In this document: positions 10,088 to 19,855 of the stretch, piece by piece
Position numbering within the stretch: position 1 is the first letter of the stretch
How the letters are laid out: every line of letters begins with the position of its first letter
Source of the DNA: Actinomyces oris
GTDB taxonomy: Bacteria; Actinomycetota; Actinomycetes; Actinomycetales; Actinomycetaceae
Direction: 5' to 3'
DNA: 60,610 nucleotides
NCBI RefSeq assembly: GCF_001937665.1
Contig: NZ_MSKL01000030.1
Span: 1 to 60,610 of the forward strand
Position numbers and translations under genes: made by a program
Notes under the pieces: generated by a model
Databases searched by the model: none
The model's input: the letters and a program-made list of their open reading frames with translations, nothing else
Told to the model about the DNA's origin: nothing

Positions 10088-11010
10088 AGGCTCTTGCCTC
10101 CGTTCAACGGTGGGATCGGGGCGTCTCCGGGGTGGATGACGGTGCCGACACCCTGGTCGGTGACGATCTCGAGCAGCATGCTGTGCGCCTGGCGCCCGTC
10201 AACGACGTGCGCCTGTGCGACTCCTCCGTAGACGGCCCGCAGACAGGCCTCCATCTTGGGGATCATCCCGGCCTCGAGCGTGGGTAGGAGCTCCTCCAGC
10301 GCAGCGGCGCTGATGAAGGGCACCAGTGTGCTGCGGTCGGGCCAGGCGGAGTAGAGCCCTTCGACGTCGGTGAGCATGAGCAGGGTGCGGGCCTTGAGGG
10401 CCACGGCGATCGCGGCGGCGGCCGTGTCGGCGTTGACGTTGAGGACCGTCTCGGAGTCCGTCGTCAGCGGGGCGACCGAGGAGATGACCGGGATGCGGCC
10501 CTGGTCGAGCAGGTCGATGATGGGCTGCGGGCTGACGTCGACGACGTCACCGACCAGGCCGACATCGACCTTGTGCCCGTCCACCGTGGCCAGGCGCTGC
10601 CGGGCTCGCAGGAGTCCGCCGTCCTCACCACTGATGCCGACCGCGGCTGAGCCGTCGATGTTGAGCAGGGAGACGAGCTCTCGCTGCACGGAGCCGGTGA
10701 GGACCATGCGGACAACGTCCATGACCTCAGGTGTGGTCACGCGCAGGCCTCCGCGGAACTCCGAGGTGATGTTCAGCCGCTTGAGCATCGCGTTGATCTG
10801 GGGCCCGCCGCCGTGGACGACGACGGGGCGCACCCCGACCTGGTGGAGGAAGAGGATGTCCTGCGCGAAGGCGCGCTTGAGATCATCGTTGACCATGGCG
10901 TTGCCGCCGTACTTGATGACCATGGTGGCGCCCTTGTAGGTGCGCAGCCACGGTACGGCCTCCAGCAGGACGGATGCCTTGGTCTGTGGGTCGAGAGGGG
11001 TCCGTTTCAT
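10084..11010 (-). CDS. argB: Acetylglutamate kinase
   Basis: Phosphorylates N-acetylglutamate; usually the arginine feedback-controlled step. Amino-acid-kinase fold with VIKYGGNAM for ATP and HGGGPQIN for the acyl substrate, and [13 protein letters not shown] near the nucleotide site. The N-terminal helix before the KYGGNAM strand ([16 protein letters not shown]) matches the arginine-sensitive hexameric type. The start is the ATG ending at 11010, which overlaps the argJ stop as ATGA and gives about 308 residues; a longer frame to 11064 lies inside argJ. Confidence 0.96.
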   Translation of the reverse strand: MKRTPLDPQTKASVLLEAVPWLRTYKGATMVIKYGGNAMVNDDLKRAFAQDILFLHQVGVRPVVVHGGGPQINAMLKRLNITSEFRGGLRVTTPEVMDVVRMVLTGSVQRELVSLLNIDGSAAVGISGEDGGLLRARQRLATVDGHKVDVGLVGDVVDVSPQPIIDLLDQGRIPVISSVAPLTTDSETVLNVNADTAAAAIAVALKARTLLMLTDVEGLYSAWPDRSTLVPFISAAALEELLPTLEAGMIPKMEACLRAVYGGVAQAHVVDGRQAHSMLLEIVTDQGVGTVIHPGDAPIPPLNGGKSL

Positions 11011-12203
11011 GTCGTGTAGTCCGCGTTGATGGTGACGTATCCGTGGGTGAGGTCGTTGGTCCACACGGTGGCCTCGGCCGGGCCCGCCGACAGGTCGATG
11101 TCGATGCGGGTCTCGCGTGGGCTCATGTCCACCGCGTCCCGGTTCGGTTCGGGGGTGCCGTGGCTGAAGATCGTGATGCCGTTGATGGCGACATCGACCT
11201 CATCGGGGTTGAAGGGGCAGACGTCCTCGGGCACGGTCCCGAGCTGGGAGAGGATGCGCCCCCAGTTGGGGTCGGCCCCGGCGACGGCGCACTTGAGGAG
11301 GTTGGAGGAGCTGACGGTGCGGGCTGCGGCCTCGGCGGCCTCCTCGCTGACGGCGCCGGAGACGGTGATGGCGATGTCGTGGGTGGCGCCCTCGGCATCG
11401 GCCACGAGGCGCCGGCCGAGCCTGCTCATCACCTCGGTGAGCGCCTCGTCGAACTCGGCTCGAGAGGGCGTGATGCCGGAGGCTCCGGAGGCCAGTAGGA
11501 CAACCGTGTCATTGGTGGACATGCAACCGTCGGAGTTGATCCGGTTGACGGTTCGTGCCGTGGCGGATGCCAGGGCGTCCTGCGCCTGCGGAGGGGTGAT
11601 GACGGCGTCGGTGGTGATGACGGCGAGCATGGTGGCCATCCCGGGGGCCAGCATGCCCACTCCCTTGATCATGCCGCCGATGGTCCAGCTCTGCTCGCCG
11701 GCACCGACTGCGACGGCGTCCTCCTTGGAGACGGTGTCGGTCGTCATGATGGCGGTGGCGGCATCGGTCCCGGCCTGGGACGTGTCGGCCAGGGCGAGGG
11801 CGGCGACGTCGACTCCCTCCAGGAGGACGGGCATATCGATGCGCTCTCCGATGACGCCAGTGGAGCAGACCAGGACCTGGCCCGGTTCGGCCCCCAGCAG
11901 GCCGGCGGTGCGGGCGGCGGTGGCCTCGGTGTCGTTCAGGCCCTGCGTGCCGGTGCAGGCGTTGGCACTGCCGGAGTTGAGGACGACGGCGCGGGCGTGG
12001 CCCGGCCGGGCACCTTCCTGACCGGCCAGGAGCCGCCGTGACCAGACGACGGGGGCGGCGACGACCCGGTTGGTGGTGAACACTCCGGCCGCGGTGTCGA
12101 GGGGTCCGTCATTGACGACGAGGGCGAGATCGGGCCTGCCGGAGGCCTTGAGGCCGGCGCGCACGCCGGCGGCGCGGAATCCCTGGGCTGCGGTCACGCT
12201 CAC
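11007..12203 (-). CDS. argJ: Glutamate N-acetyltransferase / ornithine acetyltransferase
   Basis: Recycles the acetyl group from N-acetylornithine to glutamate (and may use acetyl-CoA as well). The proenzyme cleaves itself at the Ala-Thr of the [13 protein letters not shown] motif (Thr about residue 190), freeing the nucleophilic Thr. Other family segments are [13 protein letters not shown] and [16 protein letters not shown]. 398 residues, typical. GTG start overlaps the argC stop (GTGA), so translation is coupled. Its presence makes the acetyl cycle the route used here. Confidence 0.96.
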   Translation of the reverse strand: MSVTAAQGFRAAGVRAGLKASGRPDLALVVNDGPLDTAAGVFTTNRVVAAPVVWSRRLLAGQEGARPGHARAVVLNSGSANACTGTQGLNDTEATAARTAGLLGAEPGQVLVCSTGVIGERIDMPVLLEGVDVAALALADTSQAGTDAATAIMTTDTVSKEDAVAVGAGEQSWTIGGMIKGVGMLAPGMATMLAVITTDAVITPPQAQDALASATARTVNRINSDGCMSTNDTVVLLASGASGITPSRAEFDEALTEVMSRLGRRLVADAEGATHDIAITVSGAVSEEAAEAAARTVSSSNLLKCAVAGADPNWGRILSQLGTVPEDVCPFNPDEVDVAINGITIFSHGTPEPNRDAVDMSPRETRIDIDLSAGPAEATVWTNDLTHGYVTINADYTT

Positions 12204-13309
12204 GGTGCGACTCCTTGGGTGACGATGGCGGTGGTCTCCTCCAGCCCGAGGGCGAGGTTGAGGGACTGCACGGCGGCACTGGCGGTGCCCTTACCGAGGT
12301 TGTCGATGGCGCACATGGCGATGACGGAGTCCGCACGACAGTCGATGGCGACCTGAACGGTTGCGGTTCCGCTTCCCAGGACGGTGCCGGTGGTGGGCCA
12401 GGTACCCTCGGGCAGCAGCTGGATGAGGCTCTCACCGCTGTCGGTGACCCCGTAGGCGTCATCCCAGGCCGCCCGTAGGGTGGCTTCCGGGTCGGGGGCC
12501 TGGCGCAGAGCCGGAGTCATGGGGGCGGTGACGGTGGCGAGGATGCCACGGCTCATGGGGACCAGGACCGGGGTGAAGGACAGGTGTACTGAGCCGGCGG
12601 CAGCGCCGGCCGCCTCCAGGTTCTGGATGATCTCGGGAATGTGTCGGTGGGTGCCGCCGACGGCATAGGGCTGAGCCGACCCCAGTGCCTCAGCGGCAGT
12701 GAGGTGAGGCTTGAGCGCCTTGCCGGCGCCGGAGTAGCCGACCGCCAGCACCGCGGTCAGTCGGGAGGGGTCGAGGAGTCCGGCGGCGATGCCGGGCTGG
12801 ACGGCCAGGGTGACGGCAGTGACGTTGCAGCCGGGAACTGCGATGCGCCTGGTGGCGGCCAGCTCGTCGCGCTGAGCGCGGGGGCACGTCTCGCCGTTGT
12901 GCAGGAGCTCGGGCATGCCGTAGGTCCAGGCGCCGGCGTAGTCGGAGCCGTAGAAGGTCTCCCATGCCTGCTGACTGGTCAGGCGGTGGTCCGCCCCGCA
13001 GTCGATGAGAAGGGGTGCGCCACCGCCGTCCGGCGCGAGCCTCTCAAGGGCCGCTGTGATGGCTCCGGAGGCCCCGTGCGGCAGGGCCAGGACGACGACG
13101 TCGTGCTCAGCGAGGATCTCCGCCTCGGTGGGCTGGACGATTCGGTCCGCCAGGGACACCAGGTGCGGGTGGTGGTCTCCGAGCCGACTGCCGGCGGATG
13201 AAGCCGCCGTGAGCGCACCGACCTCCACCTCGGGGTGGGCCGTGAGCAGGCGCAGGACCTCACCGCCGGCGTACCCGGTGGCTCCAGCAACAGCAACTGT
13301 CCAACTCAT
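12200..13309 (-). CDS. argC: N-acetyl-gamma-glutamyl-phosphate reductase
   Basis: NADPH-dependent reduction of N-acetylglutamyl phosphate. It has an N-terminal Rossmann nucleotide site [16 protein letters not shown] and the active-site Cys in [11 protein letters not shown] (about residue 160). First gene of argCJBDR. The start is taken at MSWTVAVAG (13309). There is no clear Shine-Dalgarno; ATG at 13324 is an alternative that would fit a nearly leaderless transcript. About 369 residues. A promoter and palindrome lie immediately upstream. Confidence 0.95.
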   Translation of the reverse strand: MSWTVAVAGATGYAGGEVLRLLTAHPEVEVGALTAASSAGSRLGDHHPHLVSLADRIVQPTEAEILAEHDVVVLALPHGASGAITAALERLAPDGGGAPLLIDCGADHRLTSQQAWETFYGSDYAGAWTYGMPELLHNGETCPRAQRDELAATRRIAVPGCNVTAVTLAVQPGIAAGLLDPSRLTAVLAVGYSGAGKALKPHLTAAEALGSAQPYAVGGTHRHIPEIIQNLEAAGAAAGSVHLSFTPVLVPMSRGILATVTAPMTPALRQAPDPEATLRAAWDDAYGVTDSGESLIQLLPEGTWPTTGTVLGSGTATVQVAIDCRADSVIAMCAIDNLGKGTASAAVQSLNLALGLEETTAIVTQGVAP

Positions 13310-13329
13310 ACAGCAACCATACATCCGCC

Positions 13330-13358
13330 TGCATAGAAATGCACTCGTCGGTGGTCAC
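13330..13358 (-). promoter_or_regulatory. argC promoter with candidate ARG box
   Basis: On the minus strand GTGACC (13353-13358) and TATGCA (13330-13335) are 17 bases apart, with an A/T-rich stretch (GAAAAATTT) upstream. A 14-base palindromic element with arms TGCAT and ATGCA (13330-13343) covers the -10. A looser copy (ATGTAT...) follows towards the start codon. Position and size fit ArgR repression of argCJBDR. Confidence 0.5.
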
Positions 13359-13394
13359 TGAAATTTTTCTCCCCCCCTGCCCCGACGTCGAGGA

Positions 13395-13913
13395 CTAGGA
13401 GCGATCGCGGCGACCGGTGAGCGTGTCGTCATAGAGGGAGGTGGCGATGGCGTCGGCCCACTGACGCACCTCACCCCAGTCGCGGTAGTCACCCTCGGTC
13501 GCTCCCCCGAGTCTGGCGATGGAGCGTTCACGCAGACTGAGCTTGGAGGGATCGAAGCGGCCCGCGAAGGTCACGTGATCCTCCGGGTCAATGGCCAGGA
13601 GCACCGGGCCGATACGCATGGGATCGGAGACCTTGCCCTTCGGCAGACCGGAGAGCCCCACGGAGAAGGCCCACACAGGCTTGTCTCTGAGGACATCACG
13701 GAAGCGCTCGGTGAAGTCGACGGCCTCCGGCGTCCACTTGGTCATGTAGACCGCACTCCCCAGGACGAAGGCGTCATACCCCTCGACACTGTCGACATCC
13801 TCGGGACGTTTGGTCTCCACATCGATCTGGGCGGCCTGGAGCCGCTCGGCAATCACCGCAGCCACCTCATCGGTGGACCCGTGCTTGGAGGAAGAGGTCA
13901 GCAGGATCTTCAT
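13395..13913 (-). CDS. Flavodoxin-domain protein (HemG/protoporphyrinogen-oxidase-like)
   Basis: A 172-residue flavodoxin-fold protein. MKILLTSSSKHGSTDEVA is the FMN phosphate-binding loop of the flavodoxin type, and GSAVYMTKWTPEAVDF the second flavin contact. The later WAFSVGLSG segment resembles menaquinone-dependent protoporphyrinogen IX dehydrogenase (HemG) and related flavodoxins. Start at the ATG ending at 13913; the frame upstream is open but not conserved. No haem genes lie nearby, so an exact role is not assigned. Monocistronic between pheT and argC. Confidence 0.78.
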   Translation of the reverse strand: MKILLTSSSKHGSTDEVAAVIAERLQAAQIDVETKRPEDVDSVEGYDAFVLGSAVYMTKWTPEAVDFTERFRDVLRDKPVWAFSVGLSGLPKGKVSDPMRIGPVLLAIDPEDHVTFAGRFDPSKLSLRERSIARLGGATEGDYRDWGEVRQWADAIATSLYDDTLTGRRDRS

Positions 13914-13986
13914 GCCACCTAGTATTACCGAGAGCACACCTGCTGTCTGGGATCCCCTGCTCGCCGAAGACATCGAAGAGGCACTA

Positions 13987-14017
13987 ACGGCCATGATGTG
14001 CGTCACATCATGGCCGT
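13987..14017. repeat. Perfect 14-bp inverted repeat between pheT and the flavodoxin gene
   Basis: Bases 13987-14000 and 14004-14017 are exact reverse complements around a 3-base centre. It lies about 25 bases after the pheT stop, so a terminator is the simplest reading, but no U-tract follows on either strand. It is also about 75 bases upstream of the flavodoxin start codon, where an operator would fit. Confidence 0.6.
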
Positions 14018-14042
14018 CAGTTCTTGTGAGGACGGACGTGGT

Positions 14043-16700
14043 TCAGCTGCGCAGCTCGGCTCCCAGAAGCTTGGCGGCCCGCTTGACCACGCGCTTGCGC
14101 ACGCCGGCGGTCTCCTCGGCGGTCAGCGTGCGGTCAGGGGCTCGCAGCACCAGGGAGAACGCCAGAGACTTCTTGCCCTCGCCGAGCTGGGGGCCGCGGA
14201 AGACGTCGAAGAGACGCACCTCCTCGGCCAGGTCCCCTGCGGCCTGTCTGACCAGGGCCTCGACCTCGGCGGCAGTGGTGGTCTCGTCGACGACGAGGGC
14301 TATGTCCTCCTTGGCGGCCGGGAAGGTGGAGACGGCCTTGACCTGGAGTGCCCCGGCGCCGCGGGAGGCCTCCAGCAACGGGTTGAGGTCGATCTCGACG
14401 GCGCAGGCCCGCTCCGGAAGTCCGAGGGCGCGGACCACCCGCGGGTGGAGCTCGCCGGCGTGGGCGACGATCCTGCCGGGCTCGACCTCCTTGCCCCGAC
14501 GTCGACCGGGTAGGCGGATCTCCGCGGTGCGACCGGGGTGCCAGGGGGCGTAGGGGCGCTCAGGGGCGGAGACCTCGATGTCCACCCCGAGCGTGCTGGC
14601 CACAGTGCGGACCACCTCGACGGCGTCGGCCCAGTCCCAAGGGCGGCCGACCCCCAGGACTCCGCTGCGCTCGTGCTCACCGGTCATGACGGCACCGACA
14701 TGAGTGGGCTGAGCGGGGACGCCCGCCTCAAGGGCCGCCTCCTCTGAGTCGGTGGGACGCCCGGCGGTTCCGGGGATCGGGGCGGGAATGGTGCCGGCCG
14801 GGTGGGTGACTGAGCCGATCTCGAAGACGGCGACGTCAGTCAGGCCTCGGGAGACGTTGCGCCGGGAGACATCGACCAGGGAGTCGAGCACGCTGGTGCG
14901 CAGGTAGGGGGCGTCCTCGGCCAGGGGGTTGGCCAGACGGACCGTCTGGCGGCGAACGTCGTCCGCTGGGATCTCGAGCAGGTCGTGGATGTCCCCGATG
15001 AAGGGGTAGGACAGGACCTGGGTGAGTCCGGCCTCGGCCAGGGCGCGCACGACGTCACGGCGGGCCCTCTGGTCGGCGCTCAGTCCCGTGCCGGCGGGGG
15101 CCGCGGGCACGATGACCGGGATGGCGTCGTAGCCGTCGAGGCGGGCGATCTCCTCAACCAGGTGGGCGGGCCCCACGAGGTCCGGGCGCCAGGTCGGCGG
15201 GGTGACGGTCAGCAGAACGGTTCCGTCGTCGGCGGAGCCGCTGCGCTCCACGGTGCATCCGATGGTGGTGAGCAGCTCGGTGACGCGCTCGGTTCCGTAG
15301 GCGACGCCGGTCAGTCGTTCGGCGGCGTCGGCGCGCATGGTGATGGGCTCGGGGGCCCGGGTGCGGTTGATGTCGGTGGCCACGGGCTCGGCGGTGCCGC
15401 CGCCGTACTCGACGAGCAGGTCGACGGCTCGCTGCGCGGCGATGGGCGTGAGCTCGGTGTCCACGCCGCGCTCGTTGCGCTTGGAGGACTCGGTGGGCAG
15501 TTTGTGGCGTCGAGAGGAGCGGGCCACGGAGACCGGGTCGAAGTGGGCGGCCTCGATGAGGACGTCGCGGGTGCTGGCGTCGACCTCGCTGAGAGCGCCG
15601 CCGAAGACACCGGCCAGAACCAGGGCCCGGGAGCCCTCGCCCTCCGGGGAGTCGGCGATGACCAGGTCCTCGGGGTCGAGGGTGCGGGTGACGTCATCGA
15701 GGAAGGTGAGGCGCTCACCATCCTTCGCCCGGCGCACGACGATGGGGGCAGTGAGCTTACCGGCGTCGAAGGCGTGCAGTGGCTGACCCAAGTCGAGCAT
15801 GACGTAGTTGGTGACGTCGACGGCCAGGGAGATGGGCCGCATGCCTGCGGCGGTGAGGCGGTCCTGCATCCAGGCAGGCGACGGTGCGTTCGGGTCGATG
15901 CCGCGCACGAGACGGGCGACGTAGCGGTCGCAGCCGGGGCGTCCGTGGATGGGGCGGGGGTCCTCGGGGATGACGACGTCGAAGCCGCCTTCGTCGGCAG
16001 GGGCCACGCCGTTGGGGTAGAGCCCCGTGTCGGTGGCGTCGGCGGGGTCGGTGAAGCGGGCGCCGGTGGAGTGGGAGTACTCGCGGGCCACGCCGCGCAT
16101 GGAGAAGCAGTAGCCGCGGTCCGGGGTCACGTTGATCTCGAGGACCTCCTCCCTCAGGCCGAGGATGCCGATGGCGTCGGTCCCGGGGGCGGGCGGTTCC
16201 TCACCCTCGTGGCCGTGCTCGGCCAGCCACTGCTGGAGCACGATGATGCCGGAGTGGTCCTCCCCGATGCCGAGCTCACGGGCGGAGCAGATCATGCCGT
16301 CGGAGACGTGGCCGTAGGTCTTGCGCGCGGCAATGCGGAAGTCACCGGGGAGGACGGCGCCGGGCAGGCAGACCACGACGTAGTCACCGACGTCGAAGTT
16401 GTGGGCGCCGCAGACGATGCCGCGGCTGGGCAGCTCGGAGGGCTCCTTGCCGGTGCCGGGGGCATCGTTGTGCTCGGGTCCGACGTCGACGCGGCAGTAG
16501 TTGATGACCTTGCCGTTGGACTGCTCCTTGGCCTCGCGGGTGAGGACCTTGCCGACGACGAGGGGGCCGGTGACGGCCGGGGGAACGATGCGCTCCTCCT
16601 CCAGGCCCACCCGGACGAGGTCGGCGGCGAGCTGCTCGGCACTCAGGTCGGCGGGAACATCGACGTGCTCGCGCAGCCATTCAATGGGGACGTAGGGCAT
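14043..16700 (-). CDS. pheT: Phenylalanyl-tRNA synthetase beta subunit
   Basis: Beta chain of the alpha2-beta2 enzyme, for tRNA binding and editing. Domains in order are an N-terminal B1/tRNA-binding OB fold (about residues 40-170, with CGAHNFDVGDYVVV), B3/B4 editing (about 240-430), B5 (about 440-520), the catalytic-like core, and a C-terminal FDX-ACB anticodon domain (VSTFPAAKEDIALVVDE, last 95 residues). About 885 residues with short linkers expanded, slightly longer than typical. It starts one base after the pheS stop. Confidence 0.96.
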   Translation of the reverse strand: MPYVPIEWLREHVDVPADLSAEQLAADLVRVGLEEERIVPPAVTGPLVVGKVLTREAKEQSNGKVINYCRVDVGPEHNDAPGTGKEPSELPSRGIVCGAHNFDVGDYVVVCLPGAVLPGDFRIAARKTYGHVSDGMICSARELGIGEDHSGIIVLQQWLAEHGHEGEEPPAPGTDAIGILGLREEVLEINVTPDRGYCFSMRGVAREYSHSTGARFTDPADATDTGLYPNGVAPADEGGFDVVIPEDPRPIHGRPGCDRYVARLVRGIDPNAPSPAWMQDRLTAAGMRPISLAVDVTNYVMLDLGQPLHAFDAGKLTAPIVVRRAKDGERLTFLDDVTRTLDPEDLVIADSPEGEGSRALVLAGVFGGALSEVDASTRDVLIEAAHFDPVSVARSSRRHKLPTESSKRNERGVDTELTPIAAQRAVDLLVEYGGGTAEPVATDINRTRAPEPITMRADAAERLTGVAYGTERVTELLTTIGCTVERSGSADDGTVLLTVTPPTWRPDLVGPAHLVEEIARLDGYDAIPVIVPAAPAGTGLSADQRARRDVVRALAEAGLTQVLSYPFIGDIHDLLEIPADDVRRQTVRLANPLAEDAPYLRTSVLDSLVDVSRRNVSRGLTDVAVFEIGSVTHPAGTIPAPIPGTAGRPTDSEEAALEAGVPAQPTHVGAVMTGEHERSGVLGVGRPWDWADAVEVVRTVASTLGVDIEVSAPERPYAPWHPGRTAEIRLPGRRRGKEVEPGRIVAHAGELHPRVVRALGLPERACAVEIDLNPLLEASRGAGALQVKAVSTFPAAKEDIALVVDETTTAAEVEALVRQAAGDLAEEVRLFDVFRGPQLGEGKKSLAFSLVLRAPDRTLTAEETAGVRKRVVKRAAKLLGAELRS

Positions 16701-16701
16701 G

Positions 16702-17787
16702 TCAGTTTCCCTTTCCGGTGGTGCCGAACTGCTGGGAGAAGCGGATGTCGCCCTCGACGATGTCGTGCATGTCGGCGATGCCGTGGCGCAGCATGAGGGT
16801 GCGTTCCAGGCCCATGCCGAAGGCGAAGCCGGTGTAGACCTCGGGGTCGATGCCGCAGGCCGTGAGCACGTTGGGGTTGACCATGCCGCAGCCTCCCCAC
16901 TCGATCCAGCCGGCGCCGCCCTTCTTCTGAGGGAACCACAGGTCCATCTCGGCGCTGGGTTCAGTGAAGGGGAAGAAGGAGGGACGCAGGCGGGTGCGCG
17001 CCTCGGGACCGAACATGGCCTTGGCGAAGTGGTCGAGGACGCCCTTGAGGTGCGCCATCGTCAGGCCCTTGTCCACGGCCAGGCCCTCGACCTGGTGGAA
17101 GACGGGGGTGTGGGTCTGATCGAGCTCGTCGGAGCGGAAGACCTTGCCGGGGCAGGCCACGTAGATCGGGGGCTGCTGATCGAGCATGACCCGGGCCTGG
17201 ACCGGGGATGTGTGGGTACGCAGCACGAGGTTGGCCGCCTGCCCCTCGTCCGCCCCGACGCTGGAGCCGTCGATGTAGAAGGTGTCCTGCATCTGGCGGG
17301 CGGGGTGATCGGCGTCGAAGTTGAGGGCGTCGAAGTCGAACCACTCGTGCTCCACCTCCGGCCCCTCGGCGATGGACCAGCCCATGGCGACGAACAGGTC
17401 AGTGACCTCGTCGACGAGGATGTCAAGGGGGTGCCGGGCGCCCCTCTGCGTCCGCGAGGTGGGGATGGTGACGTCGACCGCCTCGGTGCGCAGCATCTCC
17501 TCCTCGGCGGCGGCCTCGAGGGTCTCCTGTCTGGCGGCCAGGGCCTTGGCGATACGCCCGCGAGCGCCGCCCAGGAGCTTGCCGGCCGTGGGCTTATCCG
17601 CCTTGTCCAGGGTGCCGATGAGCCGGTTGGCCAGGGTCAGTGGTGAGGCGTCGCCGGTATGGGCCAGGCGGGCCTCCTTGAGCTCGGCGAGGGTGCCGGC
17701 TGCGGCGAAGGCGGCCAGGGCCTCCTCGACGGCGGCGTTGATGCCGGCCTCGTCCAGGGGCGAGAGCGCGCCGGGAGCGTCAGTCAT
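16702..17787 (-). CDS. pheS: Phenylalanyl-tRNA synthetase alpha subunit
   Basis: Catalytic class II subunit. It has an N-terminal coiled-coil (about residues 1-100), then motif 2 (the [19 protein letters not shown] region) and motif 3 with [14 protein letters not shown]. The [13 protein letters not shown] loop binds phenylalanine. The start is the ATG ending at 17787 ([13 protein letters not shown]), behind GGAAGG at 8 bases spacing; the longer frame to 17874 adds unconserved residues. 361 residues, normal. First gene of pheST; no T-box or leader peptide rich in Phe is apparent upstream. Confidence 0.96.
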   Translation of the reverse strand: MTDAPGALSPLDEAGINAAVEEALAAFAAAGTLAELKEARLAHTGDASPLTLANRLIGTLDKADKPTAGKLLGGARGRIAKALAARQETLEAAAEEEMLRTEAVDVTIPTSRTQRGARHPLDILVDEVTDLFVAMGWSIAEGPEVEHEWFDFDALNFDADHPARQMQDTFYIDGSSVGADEGQAANLVLRTHTSPVQARVMLDQQPPIYVACPGKVFRSDELDQTHTPVFHQVEGLAVDKGLTMAHLKGVLDHFAKAMFGPEARTRLRPSFFPFTEPSAEMDLWFPQKKGGAGWIEWGGCGMVNPNVLTACGIDPEVYTGFAFGMGLERTLMLRHGIADMHDIVEGDIRFSQQFGTTGKGN

Positions 17788-17950
17788 ATGCGGTGCCTTC
17801 CACCAGGTGTCTCCGGGGTTGTCCGCCCTTAAGGGTAGTCCGCGCCGTCGCGAGGGCGTGAATCGTCTCGTCACCGGGGTGGCGCGGTAGCCGCTCCCCG
17901 CACCTTGTCATGTGGTCACGCGCTCCAGTCGGGCTGCTGCCACCTGGGAC

Positions 17951-17981
17951 TTGACGGTGACGTTACGTCACCTGCTGTCAT
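17951..17981 (+). promoter_or_regulatory. MerR-type promoter with operator palindrome
   Basis: TTGACG (17951-17956) and TGTCAT (17976-17981) are 19 bases apart, the over-long spacing characteristic of MerR-controlled promoters. The spacer holds GGTGACGT-T-ACGTCACC (17956-17972), a perfect 8-base inverted repeat. The -10 lies 6 bases before the ATG at 17988, so the transcript is probably leaderless. Confidence 0.6.
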
Positions 17982-17987
17982 GGATTC

Positions 17988-18851
17988 ATGCGCATCAAGG
18001 AGCTTGCCCGGATCGCCGGCACCACGCCGAGGGCGGTGCGTCACTACCACCACCTGGGTCTGTTGGAGATTCCGCCCACGGTACGGGGGAAGCGCGAGTA
18101 CGGCGTCGAGCACGTGGCCCGTCTGCTGCGTATCCGGTGGCTGGCCGACGGCGGGCTGTCGCTGACTCAGGTGGCTGAGATGCTCGCCTCGGACACGATC
18201 GGCACCGATCAGGACTCCCGCCGTGAGGCGGTGCTGCGTGACCTGCGGGCCACTCGGGGCACGATCGAGGCACAGCAACGCAGCCTGGCCGAGCAGACCT
18301 CCCGTGTCGATGAGCTCATCGCCCGGGTGGAGCGCGGTGAGGGCCTGTCCCCCGCCCCCAGCGCCCTGACGCGTTTCTACGACGACATGGAGGCCAGGAT
18401 CGCCCACCTGGGCGGCAGCATGCGAGGGCTGCGGGCCGAACGCCAGATGATGGTGGTACTCGCCTCGCTGGGCATGGTGCCCGACAGTGCGATCCCCTTC
18501 ATCGAGGGACTGGATGAGGCCGATCGGGAGTTGGCCGCCCAGCAGATCGCGGACTTCACCCGGCTGTCCACATTGCCGGAGAAGGAGGGCCGGGCCGAGG
18601 CCCACCGGATTGCGCAGAACAGCTGGGGGCTGGCGTGCCGCCACAAGGAGCACGCCCTGGCCGTCCTGGACGACCTGCCCTCGGGCGCTCTGGGCCGTGC
18701 CATGTGGCGACTCACCCATGTGCTGACTACTTCCAGCTATCCGCATCCGGCTCAGCAGGCCTTCGTGGCTGAGCTCATGGAGCTCTTGCTCGCCGATCCG
18801 GACTTCGCCGCAACTATCCGCCGCTCGGCGGGAGAGGAGCCAGTGCTGTGA
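17988..18851 (+). CDS. MerR-family transcriptional regulator
   Basis: N-terminal MerR winged helix (MRIKELARIAGTTPRAVRHY, then LLEIPPTVRGKREYG), a coiled-coil dimerisation helix around residues 80-120, and a long C-terminal domain of about 160 residues. The C-terminal part resembles the effector domains of actinobacterial drug-responsive MerR proteins but I do not recognise a ligand. 287 residues. First gene of a three-gene unit with an ABC exporter; it very likely activates its own promoter through the palindrome within the 19-base spacer. Confidence 0.88.
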   Translation: MRIKELARIAGTTPRAVRHYHHLGLLEIPPTVRGKREYGVEHVARLLRIRWLADGGLSLTQVAEMLASDTIGTDQDSRREAVLRDLRATRGTIEAQQRSLAEQTSRVDELIARVERGEGLSPAPSALTRFYDDMEARIAHLGGSMRGLRAERQMMVVLASLGMVPDSAIPFIEGLDEADRELAAQQIADFTRLSTLPEKEGRAEAHRIAQNSWGLACRHKEHALAVLDDLPSGALGRAMWRLTHVLTTSSYPHPAQQAFVAELMELLLADPDFAATIRRSAGEEPVL

Positions 18852-19855
18852 AAACCGAGGCAAAGAAGGCAGTAGTCGCATCAGCAGCGATGTCCCACAC
18901 GGGCTCAGCCGAGCACGCCACGGATTCCCCTCCCGCCGCGGTCCGTGACCTGGGACGCGGGACTGAGTCGCCGGTGCACGTGCGCGGTGTGGTCAAGCGC
19001 TTCGGGCGCTTCAGGGCTCTGGACCACCTCGACCTGGAGGTGGAGGCGGGCAGCGTCCACGGCTTCCTCGGCCCCAACGGTGCGGGTAAGTCCACAACGA
19101 TCCGTGTCCTGCTGGGGCTCTACCGGCCAGATGAGGGAAGTGTGAGCGTGCTGGGCCGCGAGCCGTGGAGGGATGCCGCGCTCATCAACCGGGAGGTCTC
19201 CTATGTTCCCGGTGATGTGGCGCTGTGGCCGGCCCTGACCGGCGGACAGGTGCTCGATGCCCTGTCCGGACTGCGAGGATCGCGCGACACCGATCGGGAG
19301 GCCGAGCTCATCGAACGGTTCGATCTCGATCCGACCAAGCGGGTACGGACCTACTCCAAGGGGAACCGGCAGAAGGTGGCGCTCGTGGCCGCCCTGGCCG
19401 CTCCGACACGGCTGCTCGTACTCGACGAGCCCACCAGTGGCCTGGATCCACTCATGGAGCGGGCCTTCACCGAGGAGGTCGCCAGGGCCGCCGGTGAGGG
19501 CCGCACGGTTCTGCTTTCCAGCCACATCCTGGCCGAGGTCCAACGCCTGTGCAGTGCGGTGACGATCATCAAGAACGGCCGCGTCGTCGAGCACGGTGAC
19601 CTGGGGACTCTGCGGCGTCTGTCACGCACCCGTATCGAGCTGGGCGTTCCGACCGACGAGCTCGCCACCGTCTCGCAGGCGCTGAAGGCCGTCGGGCTCG
19701 ACGTCGTCGAGGACAGTGGCCGTCTCAGCCTCGAGGTGTCGGCGGAGCAGGTGCCGGCGGTGCTGAGCCTCGCGGGCGAGCACCGGATCCAGGACGTCAC
19801 GTGTGAGCCGGCCAGTCTGGAGGATCTCTTCCTGCGCCACTACGAGGAGGCCTGA
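18848..19855 (+). CDS. ABC exporter ATP-binding protein
   Basis: Drug-exporter type ATPase. Walker A GPNGAGKST, signature YSKGNRQKVALV, Walker B LLVLDEPTSGLDP and the switch His in LLSSHIL are all present. A C-terminal regulatory segment of about 90 residues follows, as in the multidrug ABC-2 class. 335 residues. GTG start overlaps the merR stop (GTGA), and its stop overlaps the permease start (TGATG), so the three proteins are made together. The N-terminal 45 residues before the ABC core are unusual and low complexity. Confidence 0.93.
   Translation: MKTEAKKAVVASAAMSHTGSAEHATDSPPAAVRDLGRGTESPVHVRGVVKRFGRFRALDHLDLEVEAGSVHGFLGPNGAGKSTTIRVLLGLYRPDEGSVSVLGREPWRDAALINREVSYVPGDVALWPALTGGQVLDALSGLRGSRDTDREAELIERFDLDPTKRVRTYSKGNRQKVALVAALAAPTRLLVLDEPTSGLDPLMERAFTEEVARAAGEGRTVLLSSHILAEVQRLCSAVTIIKNGRVVEHGDLGTLRRLSRTRIELGVPTDELATVSQALKAVGLDVVEDSGRLSLEVSAEQVPAVLSLAGEHRIQDVTCEPASLEDLFLRHYEEA

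Noticed and set aside
14985-16796. A 603-codon open frame on the plus strand opposite pheT
   Set aside because: It is a GC-skew shadow of pheT: composition is Gly/Val/Asp-rich with no domains, while pheT on the other strand has full family motifs.
17788-17950. T-box or Phe-rich leader peptide before pheS
   Set aside because: No T-box core, no run of Phe codons and no attenuator-like pair of hairpins could be found.
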